Source: Prorocentrum cordatum (lineage: Eukaryota; Sar; Dinophyceae; Prorocentrales; Prorocentraceae). Taken from it: DNA of 64,000 bases. Shown one piece after another: positions 46,116-56,546 of the stretch. The first letter of the stretch is position 1. Each line of letters begins with the position of its first letter. Under the pieces are notes generated by a model. The model was not told where the DNA came from and did not search any database. It saw nothing but the letters and a program-made list of their open reading frames with translations. The stretch covers positions 70,001 to 134,000 of the forward strand of contig CAUYUJ010018657.1 of the NCBI GenBank assembly GCA_963575745.1, in the 5' to 3' direction. A program made the translations under genes and the position numbers.

Positions 46116-46640
46116 ATCTCCTGGAAGCGGCAAGTCGACAAGGAGAGCACGGCGGTGGAGTGGATAGCCACTTCGGTTAGCCCGCGCGCGCCCAAACCGC
46201 GGGGCCCGCCACGTCGCCCTGCACCGGCTGCGTCGCGCCATTCGCCCGCGCGGTGGCAGCCCTGCGCCGGCGCCGCGGTCTGTGAAGAGGCCCCAGGACA
46301 CACAAATAAATAGACACAAATATAAATAGTCCCCATATTTCCCCATATTTTAGTGGGGTTTTGTCTTCCCCCCACTTCCCATATTCTTCCATATTTTCTT
46401 GAGAATCGACGATTACTTGTGTCTGTGTGTGTTTTTTTCCCCCTGAATCTGGGCCACCTTGTTCGGGGCCCGAAGGTTCGGCGGGCAGCTGCGGTGGGCC
46501 CAGGACTTGGCCGCGCAACCAGACAAACCAGCGGCCAAATTTCGGCGGGAGCTTCTGCGGAGGAACGGCGGCCGGCCAGGTCGGCCAGGGCATCGACGAC
46601 GAGGCTGCGGGGGGCGGGGTCGAACAGCTCAACTGGGAGG
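46113..46640 (-). CDS. Exon-like fragments of an unknown gene
   Basis: Minus-strand 46640-46449 reads with normal protein composition (LLPVELFDPAPRSLVVDALA), and 46288-46113 continues in the same phase (GLGARGLTEVAIHSTAVLSL) after the AT-rich element at 46289-46448. The 3' side ends at a foldback arm. Both interruptions look like introner insertions in a real gene, but no domain is recognisable, and the upstream side is a 2-kb hexanucleotide array. Confidence 0.35.
46289..46448. mobile_element. AT-rich small element, copy 2
   Basis: Same family and orientation as 42988-43145: starts GGCCCCAGGACACACAAATA, contains repeated CCCATATTT boxes and ends TTGTGTCTGTGTGTG...CCCCTGA. Confidence 0.6.
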
Positions 46641-46649
46641 AGGCAAGGT

Positions 46650-48770
46650 AAAGGTAATGGTAATGGTAATGGTAATGGTAATGGTAATGGTAATGGTAAT
46701 GGTAATGGTAATGGTAATGGTAATGGTAATGGTAATGGTAATGGTAATGGTAATGGTAATGGTAATGGTAATGGTAATGGTAATGGTAATGGTAATGGTA
46801 ATGGTAATGGTATGGTATGGTATGGTAATGGTAATGGTAATGGTAATGGTAATGGTGGTAATGGTAATGGTAATGGTAATGGTAATGGTAATGGTAATGG
46901 TAATGGTAATGGTAATGGTAATGGTAATGGTAATGGTAATGGTAATGGTAATGGTAATGGTAATGGTAATGGTAATGGTAATGGTAATGGTAATGGTAAT
47001 GGTAATGGTAATGGTAATGGTAATGGTAATGGTAATGGTAATGGTAATGGTAATGGTAATGGTAATGGTAATGGTAATGGTAATGGTAATGGGTAATGGT
47101 AATGGTAATGGTAATGGTAATGGTAATGGTAATGGTAATGGTAATGGTAATGGTAATGGTAATGGTAATGGTAATGGTAATGGTAATGGTAATGGTAATG
47201 GTAATGGTAATGGTAATGGTAATGGTAATGGTAATGGTAATGGTAATGGTAATGGTAATGGTAATGGTAATGGTAATGGTAATGGTAATGGTAATGGTAA
47301 TGGTAATGGTAATGGTAATGGTAATGGTAATGGTAATGGTAATGGTAATGGTAATGGTAATGGTAATGGTAATGGTAAATGGTAATGGTAATGGTAATGG
47401 TAATGGTAATGGTAATGGTAATGGTAATGGTAATGGTAATGGTAATGGAATGGTACTGGTAACGGTAATGGTAATGGTGCTGATGTTGGTAATGGTAATG
47501 GTAATGGTAATGGTAATGGTAATGGTAATGGTAATGGTAATGGTAATGGTAATGGTAATGGTAATGGTAATGGTAATGGTAATGGTAATGGTAATGGTAA
47601 TGGTCATGGTAATGGTAATGGTAATGGTAATGGTAATGGTAATGGTAATGGTAATGGTAATGGTAATGGTAATGGCAATGGCAATGGCAATGGCAATGGC
47701 AATGGCAATGGCAATGGCAATGGTAATGGTAATGGTAATGGTAATGGTAATGGTAATGGTAATGGTAATGGTAATGGTAATGGTAATGGTAATGTAATGG
47801 TAATGGTAATGGTAATGGTAATGGTAATGGTAATGGTAATGGTAATGGTAATGGTAATGGTAATGGTAATGGTAATGGTAATGGTAATGGTAATGGTAAT
47901 GGTAATGGTAATGGTAATGGTAATGGGTATGGGTAATGGTATGGGTAAGTAATGGTAATGGTATGGTATGTAAATGGTAATTGAATGGTAATGGGTAATG
48001 TCATGGTCATGTCATGGTCATGGTCCATGTCATGGTCATGGTCATGGTATGGTAATGGTAATGGTAATGGTAATGGTAATGGTAATGGTAATGGTAATGG
48101 TAATGGTACGGTAATGGTAATGGTAATGGTAAGGGTAATGGTAATGGTAATGGTAATGGTAATGGTAATGGTAATGGTAATGGTAATGGTAATGGTAATG
48201 GTAATGGTAATGGTAATGGTAATGGTAATGGTAATGGTAATGGTAATGGTAATGGTAATGGGGCAATGGTAATGGTAATGGGGGAATGGGAATGAATGGG
48301 AATGGGAATGGGAATGGTAATGGGAATGGTAATGGGAATGGTAATGGTAATGGTAATGGTAATGGTAATGGTAATGGTAATGGTAATGGTAATGGTAATG
48401 GTAATGGTAATGGTAATGGTAATGGTAATGGTAATGGTAATGGTAATGGTAATGGTAAGGGTAAGGGTAATGGTAGTGGTAGTGGTAATGGTAATGGTAA
48501 TGGTAATGGTAATGGTAATGGTAATGGTAATGGTAATGGTAATGGTAATGGGAATGGGAATGGGAATGGGAATGGGAATGGGAATGGGAATGGTAATGGT
48601 AATGGTAATGGTAATGGTAATGGTAATGGTCATGGTAATGGTAATGGTAATGGCAATGGTAATGGTAAGTGTACTGGTAATGGTAATCGTAATGGTAATG
48701 GTCATGGTAATGGTAATGGCAATGGCAATGGTAATGGTAATGGTAATGAAAATGGTAATGTTGATGCTAA
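46650..48770. repeat. (GGTAAT)n hexanucleotide array, 2.1 kb
   Basis: Nearly perfect GGTAAT units with local variants (GGCAAT at 47672-47720, GGGAAT at 48280-48340 and 48550-48590, GGTCAT). Phase slips at about 46811, 47091, 47378 and 47793. It gives Asn-Gly, Val-Met, Thr-Ile and Pro-Leu frames that are not genes. Confidence 0.98.
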
Positions 48771-48839
48771 TGAAGATGCTAATTATGATAATGATGATAT
48801 TGAGGACGAGGAGGAAGAAGATGTGTATGTTCCTCTGCT

Positions 48840-49260
48840 ATTGGTTCATGCGCGAGGTGTCCAGAGAAAACAAAAGGCCCACTTAGGATGTGAGGAAAAA
48901 TACTCGACAAGACGGAAACGGCAACGACGGCAGCGGCGAAGACGACGGCGACGACGACGAAGACCCGCAGGCCGCGCCTGCGGGGCCAGCCCAACAGCAT
49001 CGGCGAAGCGCCCCAGGGCCCGCAGCTGCAGCTGCGCGACGTCGGCCCGCAGTTGCGCGTGGCACTCGCGCATGGCGAACAGCACCGCCTGCGGAAGCCT
49101 CCCAAAAGGGGCCTCCCTCGACGACGTGATTCTTTGTTCGATTCTCGGAGGTGTTCGGACGATTTCGTGAGCTCCTGAGGGTCCTCCAGCCTCGGGGCGC
49201 TCTTCAGCGGCTGCGCCTCGTCGAGGGCAGACTGGGGGTGCGTGGGTCGACCCGAACGGC
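48840..49260 (-). CDS. Exon-like fragment, unknown
   Basis: Two minus-strand segments look protein-like: SALDEAQPLKSAPRLEDPQE (about 49235-49175) and, in another frame, LPQAVLFAMRECHAQLRADV followed by AQLQLRALGRFADAVGLA (about 49095-48985). Composition suggests helical, charged protein. No family is recognised, and phase changes mean introns or decay. Confidence 0.25.
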
Positions 49261-49539
49261 TGCTGGAGGCCCGGGCTTAGGCCCGATCATCACAGGGGTC
49301 CCAAATCTATGACGAGATAGTTGCCTCAATCCGGGGCACTTTCCCTCGATCTCCGACCTCTGGGGCCCGCTCTCGGGCCCCAGGCTCGGCACAAGCGGAT
49401 CCAGGTGCAAATGCTGGCCCAGATAGGAATGATAAGAGAGGTCGGGACCCCTGGGGCCGCGCACGGAAAGCACGAGGTGAATGGAGGGGTGAGCGGACCC
49501 GGGAAACGACGGGGCCGCCTTGCCGTTGGGGTTTCGCTC

Positions 49540-49680
49540 CTCCTCCCCCCCCTCCCCCTCCCCCTCCCCCTCCCCCTCCCCCTCCCCCCCCTCCCCCTCC
49601 CCCTCCTCCTCCTCCTCCTCCTCCTCCTCCTCCTCCTCCTGCTCCCCGTCCTCCTCCTCCTCCTCCCCCTCCTCCTCTCC
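49540..49680. repeat. (CCCCTC)n / (TCC)n microsatellite
   Basis: CCCCTC hexamers followed by TCC trinucleotides. The neighbouring 49690-49850 holds nothing recognisable. Confidence 0.9.
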
Positions 49681-49849
49681 GAGCTAGGCACGCGCCGCCG
49701 CCGACGGCGGGACGCGCACCGTTTCCTGCCCGGGGGCGCCGAGCTCCGCGCCTGCGCCGTGCCCACTCTTCTCCATCGGATTGTGCTGGTGGCCTCTGGA
49801 GTTAGGTCAGGCATGTCCCCCTACAGGCTGATTTTGAACGATGACTAAA

Positions 49850-49905
49850 AGATCACAAAACAAAACAAAAAAACAACAAAAAAACTACAATAAATACCCA
49901 CGGAA
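49850..49905. other. A-rich tract
   Basis: AAAACAAAAC/AACAAAAAAAC-rich stretch in otherwise GC-rich DNA. It might be an old retroposed tail, but no matching gene body was seen. Confidence 0.5.
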
Positions 49906-50059
49906 GTCTTCAAACATACTTTTTGAACAACTCGTTCCCTGACAATTTTCTAACTAAATTTGGCTATTCCTCCTGTAGAGGGACAGGCCCGACTTAATTC
50001 TGGAGCCTCGGCTGGTTTTCTCTGATGTGTCCTTCCCTTCGGCTTCGTTCGGGGGCGCG

Positions 50060-50230
50060 CAAACATGGATTTGCGATCCATGGATTCGGCGCGCGGTCGC
50101 AAAATCCATGGATCGGGCGAGGTGCCCTCCCCAAAATGCGGCCGGTGCCGCCTCGTTCGGCGGCGGAAATCCGCCATTTCCCATGGAAATGGGACCCGTC
50201 GCTAATCCACGCCCCCTTGATCCATGTTTG
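50060..50230. repeat. Inverted-repeat-headed dispersed element, copy 1
   Basis: GCGATCCATGGATT and AATCCATGGATC flank a CG-rich loop, followed by GGTGCCCTCCCCAAAA and GACCCGTCGCTAATCCACGC. The same order (hairpin, GGTGCACCCCCCGAAA, GACTCGTCGCTGATCCACGC) occurs at 51780-51940. Confidence 0.5.
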
Positions 50231-50499
50231 CGATCGCCTGAGAGGTGAGGCTGGGCCCGCTGTGAGGGCGTTCCGGACTGTGGCACGCTGGACAATGCTG
50301 CATTCCTCCCGTCCGTCGCTCGCATGTCGGGCACCTCTGCGGACATCCGACCAACCGAACTTCTACCTCTTGATCCTCCTTCGACCTCATTCCCCCGCCT
50401 TGTTTTCAAACCCCCTATCCCCATCCTCCTGCCCCTCCCAACTCCCATTGGCGATCAGCAGTGCCTTGGCAGGCTGCTCCGCATCCTCCTTCCGGGTCC

Positions 50500-50618
50500 G
50501 AAGCTCGAGGTTCAAGCTCAAGGATCGAGGGTCGAGGATCGAGGATGGATCGAGGGTCAAGTTCGAGAACAAAGGAGGACTGCGAGGATCGAGGATCCTC
50601 GTCGTTGGCACCCGCATG

Positions 50619-50659
<41 letters not shown>

Positions 50660-50670
50660 TGCCTTGAACG
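50500..50670. repeat. GATCGAGG minisatellite and (TCG)n run
   Basis: Repeated GGATCGAG/GGGTCGAG units (50518-50600), then a TCG run (50617-50660) and GCCGTCGAGGAC repeats (50720-50785). Confidence 0.85.
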
Positions 50671-51779
50671 CAGCCGTCCAAGTCGTCGCCGTTGATGTGA
50701 ACGCCGACGCCGACAACGCCGCGGACGACGTCGCCGTCGAGGACGTCGTCGCCGTCGAGGACGCCGTCGCCGTCGAGGCACTGGGCGCTTCTCCCCCAAC
50801 CCGACGCCACTGGTTCCGATGACCAGGTGCAGAAGCATATCTCGGCGGTGGACAAAACTCCCTTTAGTAAACCTCCCTTTAGTGGAAGCGGCCCGGGACC
50901 GAAACCGACGGACCTGGACCCGCAAAAATAACGGTCGCGACGCCCTCTCGCGACCCGAAAACGGCCCGCGTCAGGGTAGGAGGTATGTCCACCCCCGAAT
51001 ATCAGGATACGTCGTTGAGGGGTCGACACATGGGCGACACAGGGATAGGGGGTCTCAAGCACGAGGACGTGGCGACATCGTGCGGTGGCTTGGGCAGAAG
51101 CGGGCACGGCACGCCGCGTGGACGGGATGGCGCCCGCGCGGGCCCATCGCGCGGTAATACTCGAGCAGAAACCCCGTTGGTTTACGTCGGTCGCCTGGCT
51201 GAACGAAATCAACAACCAAAAAGGGCATGCACTTTTGGACGTCCGCATGGACCTCTGAATGTTTCTTCATTGCGCCATAGTGTTTGTCTGCGGTCAACTA
51301 GGTCGCATAACGTCGCGCGTCGCGCCCTGCGATGGGCGACGAGCGGCCATCTTCGCGCCCTTGCGAAGCCGCCCTGGAGAAGGGCAACTACAAAGCCCAG
51401 CCCGGGACGCAGAAAGCGCTATATCTGGGCCACTGGGGCCAGGACCTGTCATCGTGGAACCCGGAGGCTGGATGGATTCGGAATGTGCGACATATCGAAT
51501 TGGAACTGCTGCGCCAAGATACAATTTCCTATGAGCTGGACCCCTGGAGGTCTCGACGCTTTCCCGGGATCCGTTTGTCATCCCGAGCCCCTCTTCGAGG
51601 CTCCTAGGGCCCAGGAAGGGGCCCAGAAGCCAGAGATGGCCAAAAACCTACCGACGTGATTTCGTTGCACGACGCGAGGTCGTTTTGCGGGCCCTCGATC
51701 AGTGACCGACCGACTGGCTCTGCCCTCCAGACCCCCCAACCCCACCCACCGAACGAGCCTGCTTCGGGCGATTGATGAT

Positions 51780-51940
51780 ATGGGTCACGGATCCGTAGGC
51801 CTGGCGCCTGAGCGCCAGGTCCACAGATCCGGGAAGGTGCACCCCCCGAAACATGGGGACAACGCCGTTGGACAGGTCGCGCCGAGTCTGTACGGAAACG
51901 AGACTCGTCGCTGATCCACGCGCCTCAGCCCCTGTTTTTG
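51780..51940. repeat. Inverted-repeat-headed dispersed element, copy 2
   Basis: Partner of 50060-50230. Its head contains a perfect 8-bp hairpin, CCTGGCGC (51800-51807) and GCGCCAGG (51812-51819), nested between two GATCC boxes. Confidence 0.5.
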
Positions 51941-52101
51941 GTGTTCCTCGGCTGCTGGGTCGAGGCCGCCGGGCCCGCCCCTCCAGCTCCCCAATCGAGG
52001 ACTCGACTGGACTGTACAAGATCGACCTCCCCTGTTTCTGGGTGCGCCTAGCCTGGCTCGGGGGGAACGAAAGGGGGGGATAGCAAAGGGTAGGGTAGAG
52101 A

Positions 52102-52151
52102 ATCAGCTCACGTAGCTGATTTTCCCAGCGCCTCCCGGCGCCGGGAGGCGC
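52102..52151. repeat. Adjacent hairpin and 24-bp perfect palindrome
   Basis: ATCAGCT/AGCTGAT (52102-52108 and 52114-52120) is followed within eight bases by a perfect 24-bp palindrome at 52128-52151 centred on GGCGCC. No gene context explains them. Confidence 0.75.
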
Positions 52152-52930
52152 CCATTTCTCGAGGAGAACAAGGCCTGCGGCGGGGCCGAAACCAGCTGCA
52201 TGCAGCAGATTTCGTAACCCCCCATTCCCTATCCCACCCCTTTCGTTTAGCCCGACTGGCTGAGCGTGCTTCAGTCGAGGGCTCTTCCTTCCGACACCCT
52301 GAGCCGAGGACGCATGCGGAAGCAGACAACCCTTGGGGGTGGCCAAGAGGGGAACGTCCAAGAGAGGGGGGGGAGGGGGGCACATCATGGCTGGCGGCAC
52401 GAGCGCGGCACACGAGGGGGGGGGCCAGGGACTCCTCCTTGAAATGAGAGGAGGCGCGATGAGGTCTGGGGAAACAGCATGGCCCCCGCCATGAGATCCA
52501 AACCCCGCGTTTATCAGCCCACTCTGGGCCGCCCCAAGAAGAAGACCAACAACCACCGAACCGAACGGGTCTGCTGGGTCGAGACCGCCTGGCCCTCCCC
52601 CCGCCCGAAGGACGCCTGCTGGGGCAGCGGCGGGGTTGCCGCAGCGGCGGCGGCCGGGACAGCGGAAGCGCTGCCCTGCAGGGGGGTGTGCAGACAGGAG
52701 GAGAAGAGGAGGAGGAGGAGGACAAAGAGGAGGAGGAGGAAGTCTGAAGTGACTATGGTAAGACAAATAGCATCCGATCCCATGGGAAGCGGATGGCAGA
52801 TAGCGTCCAATGCCATGCTGGGGTAGTTCAGTATGGGGAGTGGACGGATAAGATAGGATAAGATCGATGCAATGATCTTTCCAGCACATAGCGAACACCA
52901 GCAGTGTCCGGGCAAATACGGCGCGCGTGC

Positions 52931-52980
52931 CTTGAGCCAAAGGCAACGGCGCGCGAGCTATACTCCCGATCCTATATAAC
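52931..52980 (-). promoter_or_regulatory. TATA box plus spliced-leader mimic near the copia 3' end
   Basis: On the minus strand TATATAGG starts at 52978, and exactly 29 nt downstream begins CCGTTGCCTTTGGCTCAAG (52949-52931). This equals the dinoflagellate spliced leader except for one substitution and a two-base deletion. The spacing is that of a TATA box and its start site. It lies about 440 bp past the reverse transcriptase stop, where a 3' LTR would be. I infer that this is the LTR promoter and that element transcripts can begin with a leader-like 5' end. The partner LTR lies outside the window, so this is unproven. Confidence 0.55.
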
Positions 52981-53097
52981 ATCTCCCAAAGAGCTACCCT
53001 TAAAGTCGGGAGGGGAGGAGACGGTGAGTATAGCCGCGCAGCCGTTAGGCTCCACAAAGGCCGCGCGCACGACTGTCCGCAAGAAAAACAATACGTA

Positions 53098-53118
53098 CAG
53101 TCTGGCCTAACACCAGAC
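53098..53118. repeat. 7-bp stem hairpin in the presumed LTR
   Basis: AGTCTGG and CCAGACT form a perfect stem around CCTAACA. It lies between the leader mimic and the polyprotein and may be an RNA structure of the element's 3' end. Confidence 0.6.
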
Positions 53119-53385
53119 TCTAAGGCGAGTTTCCTCGCAAAGAATTTCCACGCATACGCAAGATGGCCCTTTGGACATCAAAGGGCTATCGGCCCGGCCG
53201 GAGGTAAGCCAAACAGGCTATACCTCTCCGAGCAAAAGGGTATTAAAGCAAAGAGCCTGAATCAATCTGAACAGGCTCGTTGCCAAGCGTGAAAAGTAAG
53301 GCTCGTTTCCGAGCAACTAGGGGGGCGCGCCTCTGTATTAAGCGCCCGTGCTGGCAGACTGGACCGCGGGGGCCACAAGGACAGA

Positions 53386-55236
53386 CTAAAACTGATTTGG
53401 CTTAGGCTTGTTTCTGTCCTCAGGACCCCGAAAGGGAGCAAACTGTTTCACGTCATACTTAAATGACTGAGTGCCTGACATCACCTCCAAAAGCAGCTCC
53501 CGATCGATACTCCCCTTTGTATGCCCATCTGCGGGCATGTCTCTAGTAGCACACCACTGTACGTTGTGCACTATACCTATATCAATGAGCTCACGTATCC
53601 AGCTGATATGTCCCAGCAAAGTCCGTTCCGTCGGCATCTTAAGATCTTTGCTGGATAGCGATTTGTGTACAGACTCAGCGTCTATAGTAAGGGATACTTT
53701 AATGGCTAGGCCTCCAACTTCACGCATATCACGTAGTTGTCGTGGAGTAAGTGCCCCTGCCTTGAGCTCGTGGAGAGTGATGAGCGCGGGGTAGCATTCA
53801 TCGAGACTGCGTGGAGCTGCAAGTGCCTCAGCGGCATAGCTGGACCTCACCTGCAATCGGTGTGATTTGCATAGTCCGTCGCAAAAGTGGATGACGAATT
53901 TGCCTTGAGGCGAGTTTCCTCGCCGTAATACGTTAGCCCCACGGATACCGTAGCCCTTGGTCTCATCGTCTTCCTCCCCGGTGAGCTTCCGATACCCCGA
54001 ATCACTGTGTATGTCTACTTCGTCCGTCGGCTTCATCCGAGGGAAGGTGATGTGTTCCGGGCTGCTGATCAGCTTTCGCGCCACAGCATTCAGTCGTCTG
54101 ACTTGTAGGTTGGTGGGCTCTTGGATCTTCTGGAGAGAGACCACATACACCATAAGCCAGACTTGAGCAAGAAGGGCATAGGCGAGAGCTCCTCGAAGGC
54201 TAACGAACATGTCGGTGATGAGTTCGGTAGCTTCGGCGTCAGCCGCCGCTCCCGTAAGTTCAGGGTGTGTGATAGGACGTAGTTGTTTAATGTACTCGTC
54301 CTGATCCATGATCACATCCCCTTGTTCATTCTTGGTGTAGCGAACGGCGCAGTTCGTATAAGAATGTTTGTTGAGCTTGCATTTACCAAACACCTTTTCG
54401 ACACGTTGTACATAGTCATCTACGTTTTTCTCTAGGCCTGTCATGTTGATATCGTCGACATGTTTTGCCGTTAACAGATCTTGACTGAATTCAAGCTCAG
54501 GATCGTAACTTGTCGGTGTGAGGCCTATAGCTCGTGTGGTCGCACGAAGCTTGAGGGAGAACGCTCTTGGGGCGTCCTTTGTACCCGTCCCTGGCTTGAG
54601 GCACCTGAGGCAGCGTCGGCTTTCATCGTACGAAGAGAAGCCTGGTAGTGCACGACGCACCTGGGCGTTTCCTGGTGGAAGAGTGAAGAAAACCATGCGA
54701 GTTTCCTCGCCGCTGGCATGAGCAAGTTCCTCATAGGTCAGACCTTTGAGGAACGATTTGTCGATGTCCATAGATGCCAAGATCCATTCTGGATGACATG
54801 CCGCGTCACTTGCCAGGATCCTCTGGGACTGTCTTCGAGCAGTTCCTGAGAAGGTTTCTACATCAAACGCCTCCGTGTCCATGAATCCGCGAAGGACAAG
54901 TCTGATACGGATGGTTTTAACATTCTCGGTGTCTACCTTCAGAAACTTCTTCTTGTATACAAATCTGGATGTCATGATGTTGGAAGCTTTAGATAGGCCA
55001 TACATCTCGAAGCACCGATTATGAAGCCAGATCTTGAGCTCGGTGTACAAAGCTTCACTCGCCTCTTTAGGGTGTGCTGCTATTTCGGCTTTGGTGAGTA
55101 GGTCGTCTTCCTTGACTACCACAGCGCGTTTAGCAGCCGATGATACATATACTCTCATCGTTGCGACCATGTCAGTCTCAAGCTGTGCAAGTTGGGTCTG
55201 ATCCAGCACTACCTTTGACATTTCTGGTGCTGTCAA
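53386..55236 (-). CDS. Copia-type reverse transcriptase and RNase H
   Basis: An open 616-codon frame; upstream codons (SLYARLHLTRAILLTAPEMS) suggest it continues from the polyprotein, so the ATG is probably not a true start. Reverse transcriptase: RLVLRGFMD (about 112-120), motif A ASMDIDKSFLKG (Asp157), motif B KPGTGTKDAPRAFSLKL (about 214-230), catalytic box HVDDI (259-263) with His in place of the usual Tyr. RNase H: VDIHSDSGYRKL (Asp412), SSYAAEALAA (Glu470), SLTIDAESVHKSL (Asp519), RDMPADGHTK (Asp570). It would copy element RNA into DNA and degrade the RNA. All catalytic acids are present, so this part may still be functional even though the upstream polyprotein is broken. It ends in TAG. 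Two GNRA hairpins lie inside (54697, 53910). Confidence 0.9.
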   Translation of the reverse strand: MTAPEMSKVVLDQTQLAQLETDMVATMRVYVSSAAKRAVVVKEDDLLTKAEIAAHPKEASEALYTELKIWLHNRCFEMYGLSKASNIMTSRFVYKKKFLKVDTENVKTIRIRLVLRGFMDTEAFDVETFSGTARRQSQRILASDAACHPEWILASMDIDKSFLKGLTYEELAHASGEETRMVFFTLPPGNAQVRRALPGFSSYDESRRCLRCLKPGTGTKDAPRAFSLKLRATTRAIGLTPTSYDPELEFSQDLLTAKHVDDINMTGLEKNVDDYVQRVEKVFGKCKLNKHSYTNCAVRYTKNEQGDVIMDQDEYIKQLRPITHPELTGAAADAEATELITDMFVSLRGALAYALLAQVWLMVYVVSLQKIQEPTNLQVRRLNAVARKLISSPEHITFPRMKPTDEVDIHSDSGYRKLTGEEDDETKGYGIRGANVLRRGNSPQGKFVIHFCDGLCKSHRLQVRSSYAAEALAAPRSLDECYPALITLHELKAGALTPRQLRDMREVGGLAIKVSLTIDAESVHKSLSSKDLKMPTERTLLGHISWIRELIDIGIVHNVQWCATRDMPADGHTKGSIDRELLLEVMSGTQSFKYDVKQFAPFRGPEDRNKPKPNQF

Positions 55237-55487
55237 GAGAATAGCCCTCGTCAGGTGTAGTCGAGCATAGAGAGATAAGACAGGGCTCTTGTGGTTCAGG
55301 CTCGTCTCCGAGCGTTTCCGACACTATGATATCTTCCTCGCCCACGGATGCTGAGACAAGAGAAACACTGGTCGGGCAGCATAGTTGTTGTAACGCAATA
55401 GAGATGATCGTCGGTAACCGTTGTGGGATGAAGGTCCATACGTAGTTCATCGTACCACTCCTCCATCATCATAGCCTCGATGTCATC

Positions 55488-56513
55488 TTACTCGCTTTCT
55501 TCGTAGATTGTAGACAGGCGACCTTCACTTGGTGATGAAGCACCTGGGGTGTCTGGTGGAGGCCTGTCTCCAGGCTGGTCATGTTCTCCAGATGTTGTGC
55601 TCAAGTGCTGAAACTTGGCAAGGCCGTCATGAAATCCTAGGGAAGGAACATGTGACGTCAGGCACTGGATGAGCCTGGAGTGAGTGCTACCAGTGATTTG
55701 AGAGATGTTCAGGCCGGTGCCCACACACTCATAATAGTGGAAGGCTGGGTTGACGTCGTTGTCGTAGTGGATCAGTGTAGACCCGGTGGCGTACTTAACT
55801 GCAGGTAGACTAGACACGCTCTTGGCCAGTCTCGCGGCTACTACACGTTCAACTCGGAAATAATTTCGCACGAGATACTGTAGTGCAAGATGCACGCGCG
55901 GGTGGAACTTGCTGTCGTCCGACAGATTGAGGTTTCCCATGTAATCTGGACTATAGCCAAAGACTTTGGCAGGTTTCCCTGCACCCAGGTGTGCCACATA
56001 TGTAAGGACGGTTTGCATGGCCATGTTGCTCATGCCAAGTTCCCTGGTAAGGAGGCATTCAATGTATAGCGTGTGGCGAGCATCAGGGAACACTACAAGT
56101 ACCTCACGTGTTCCTGCCTTGACGACGACGTGTCCTCGTTCAGGCACGTTACGGATCACCGGAATCGGGCCATTCCAGCCTCCATGGTCGTCCTTAGTGG
56201 CTGTGGGTCGGTGACAGTCGACCAAGTCCCCTGCTGAGTAAAGGCGAGCACCATCTGGGGCCGTCTTAGCCCTGAAAGCACGATTTTTCTTAGCTACCGC
56301 CGTGGCTTGAATCATTGCTTCCAGGCTAACTTCCCTCACACGGCGTTCTCGTTCGTGGCCTGACGTCTCGGGTCCCTTAGGGAAGTCAAGGGTGTCGAGG
56401 TCAGGAAGAAAGGAGGGCCGCCGCCCAGTGTGTGCTTGGTATGGCGATACTCCGTTGTAAAACGTGAAAGCGTTGGCGACGAAGATGCCTTCAGCCAACT
56501 CTAGTGAATACAA
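55488..56513 (-). CDS. Integrase C-terminal region of the copia polyprotein
   Basis: A 341-codon frame. It begins LAEGIFVANAFTFYNGVSPY followed by QAHTGRRPSF, the usual end of the copia integrase core. GDLVDCHRPTATKDDHGGWN (about residues 95-114) with GPIPVI and VLVVFPDARHTLYIE forms the small beta-barrel that follows. Then comes a linker with two hairpins (55969; a decayed one near 55930). It ends at TAA 55488, but the same frame continues with natural-looking DDIEAMMMEEWYDELRMDLH, so the stop may be a nonsense mutation in a single gag-pol frame. Confidence 0.75.
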   Translation of the reverse strand: MYSLELAEGIFVANAFTFYNGVSPYQAHTGRRPSFLPDLDTLDFPKGPETSGHERERRVREVSLEAMIQATAVAKKNRAFRAKTAPDGARLYSAGDLVDCHRPTATKDDHGGWNGPIPVIRNVPERGHVVVKAGTREVLVVFPDARHTLYIECLLTRELGMSNMAMQTVLTYVAHLGAGKPAKVFGYSPDYMGNLNLSDDSKFHPRVHLALQYLVRNYFRVERVVAARLAKSVSSLPAVKYATGSTLIHYDNDVNPAFHYYECVGTGLNISQITGSTHSRLIQCLTSHVPSLGFHDGLAKFQHLSTTSGEHDQPGDRPPPDTPGASSPSEGRLSTIYEESE

Positions 56514-56546
56514 CAGGGATGTTGTGTCTATTCAGCTCTTCCTCAA

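Noticed and set aside
46100-48028. 642-codon minus frame of Pro-Leu and Tyr-His repeats
   Set aside because: Almost entirely translation of the (GGTAAT)n array. Only the last part (46640-46113) has protein-like composition and is listed separately.
49850-49905. Poly(A) tail of a processed gene
   Set aside because: The tract is A-rich but interrupted by C, and no gene body or duplicated target site was seen next to it.
51699-53057. 452-codon minus frame
   Set aside because: Low-complexity Pro/Gly-rich sequence overlapping minisatellites, hairpins and the presumed LTR; no domain, and opposite frames are similarly open.
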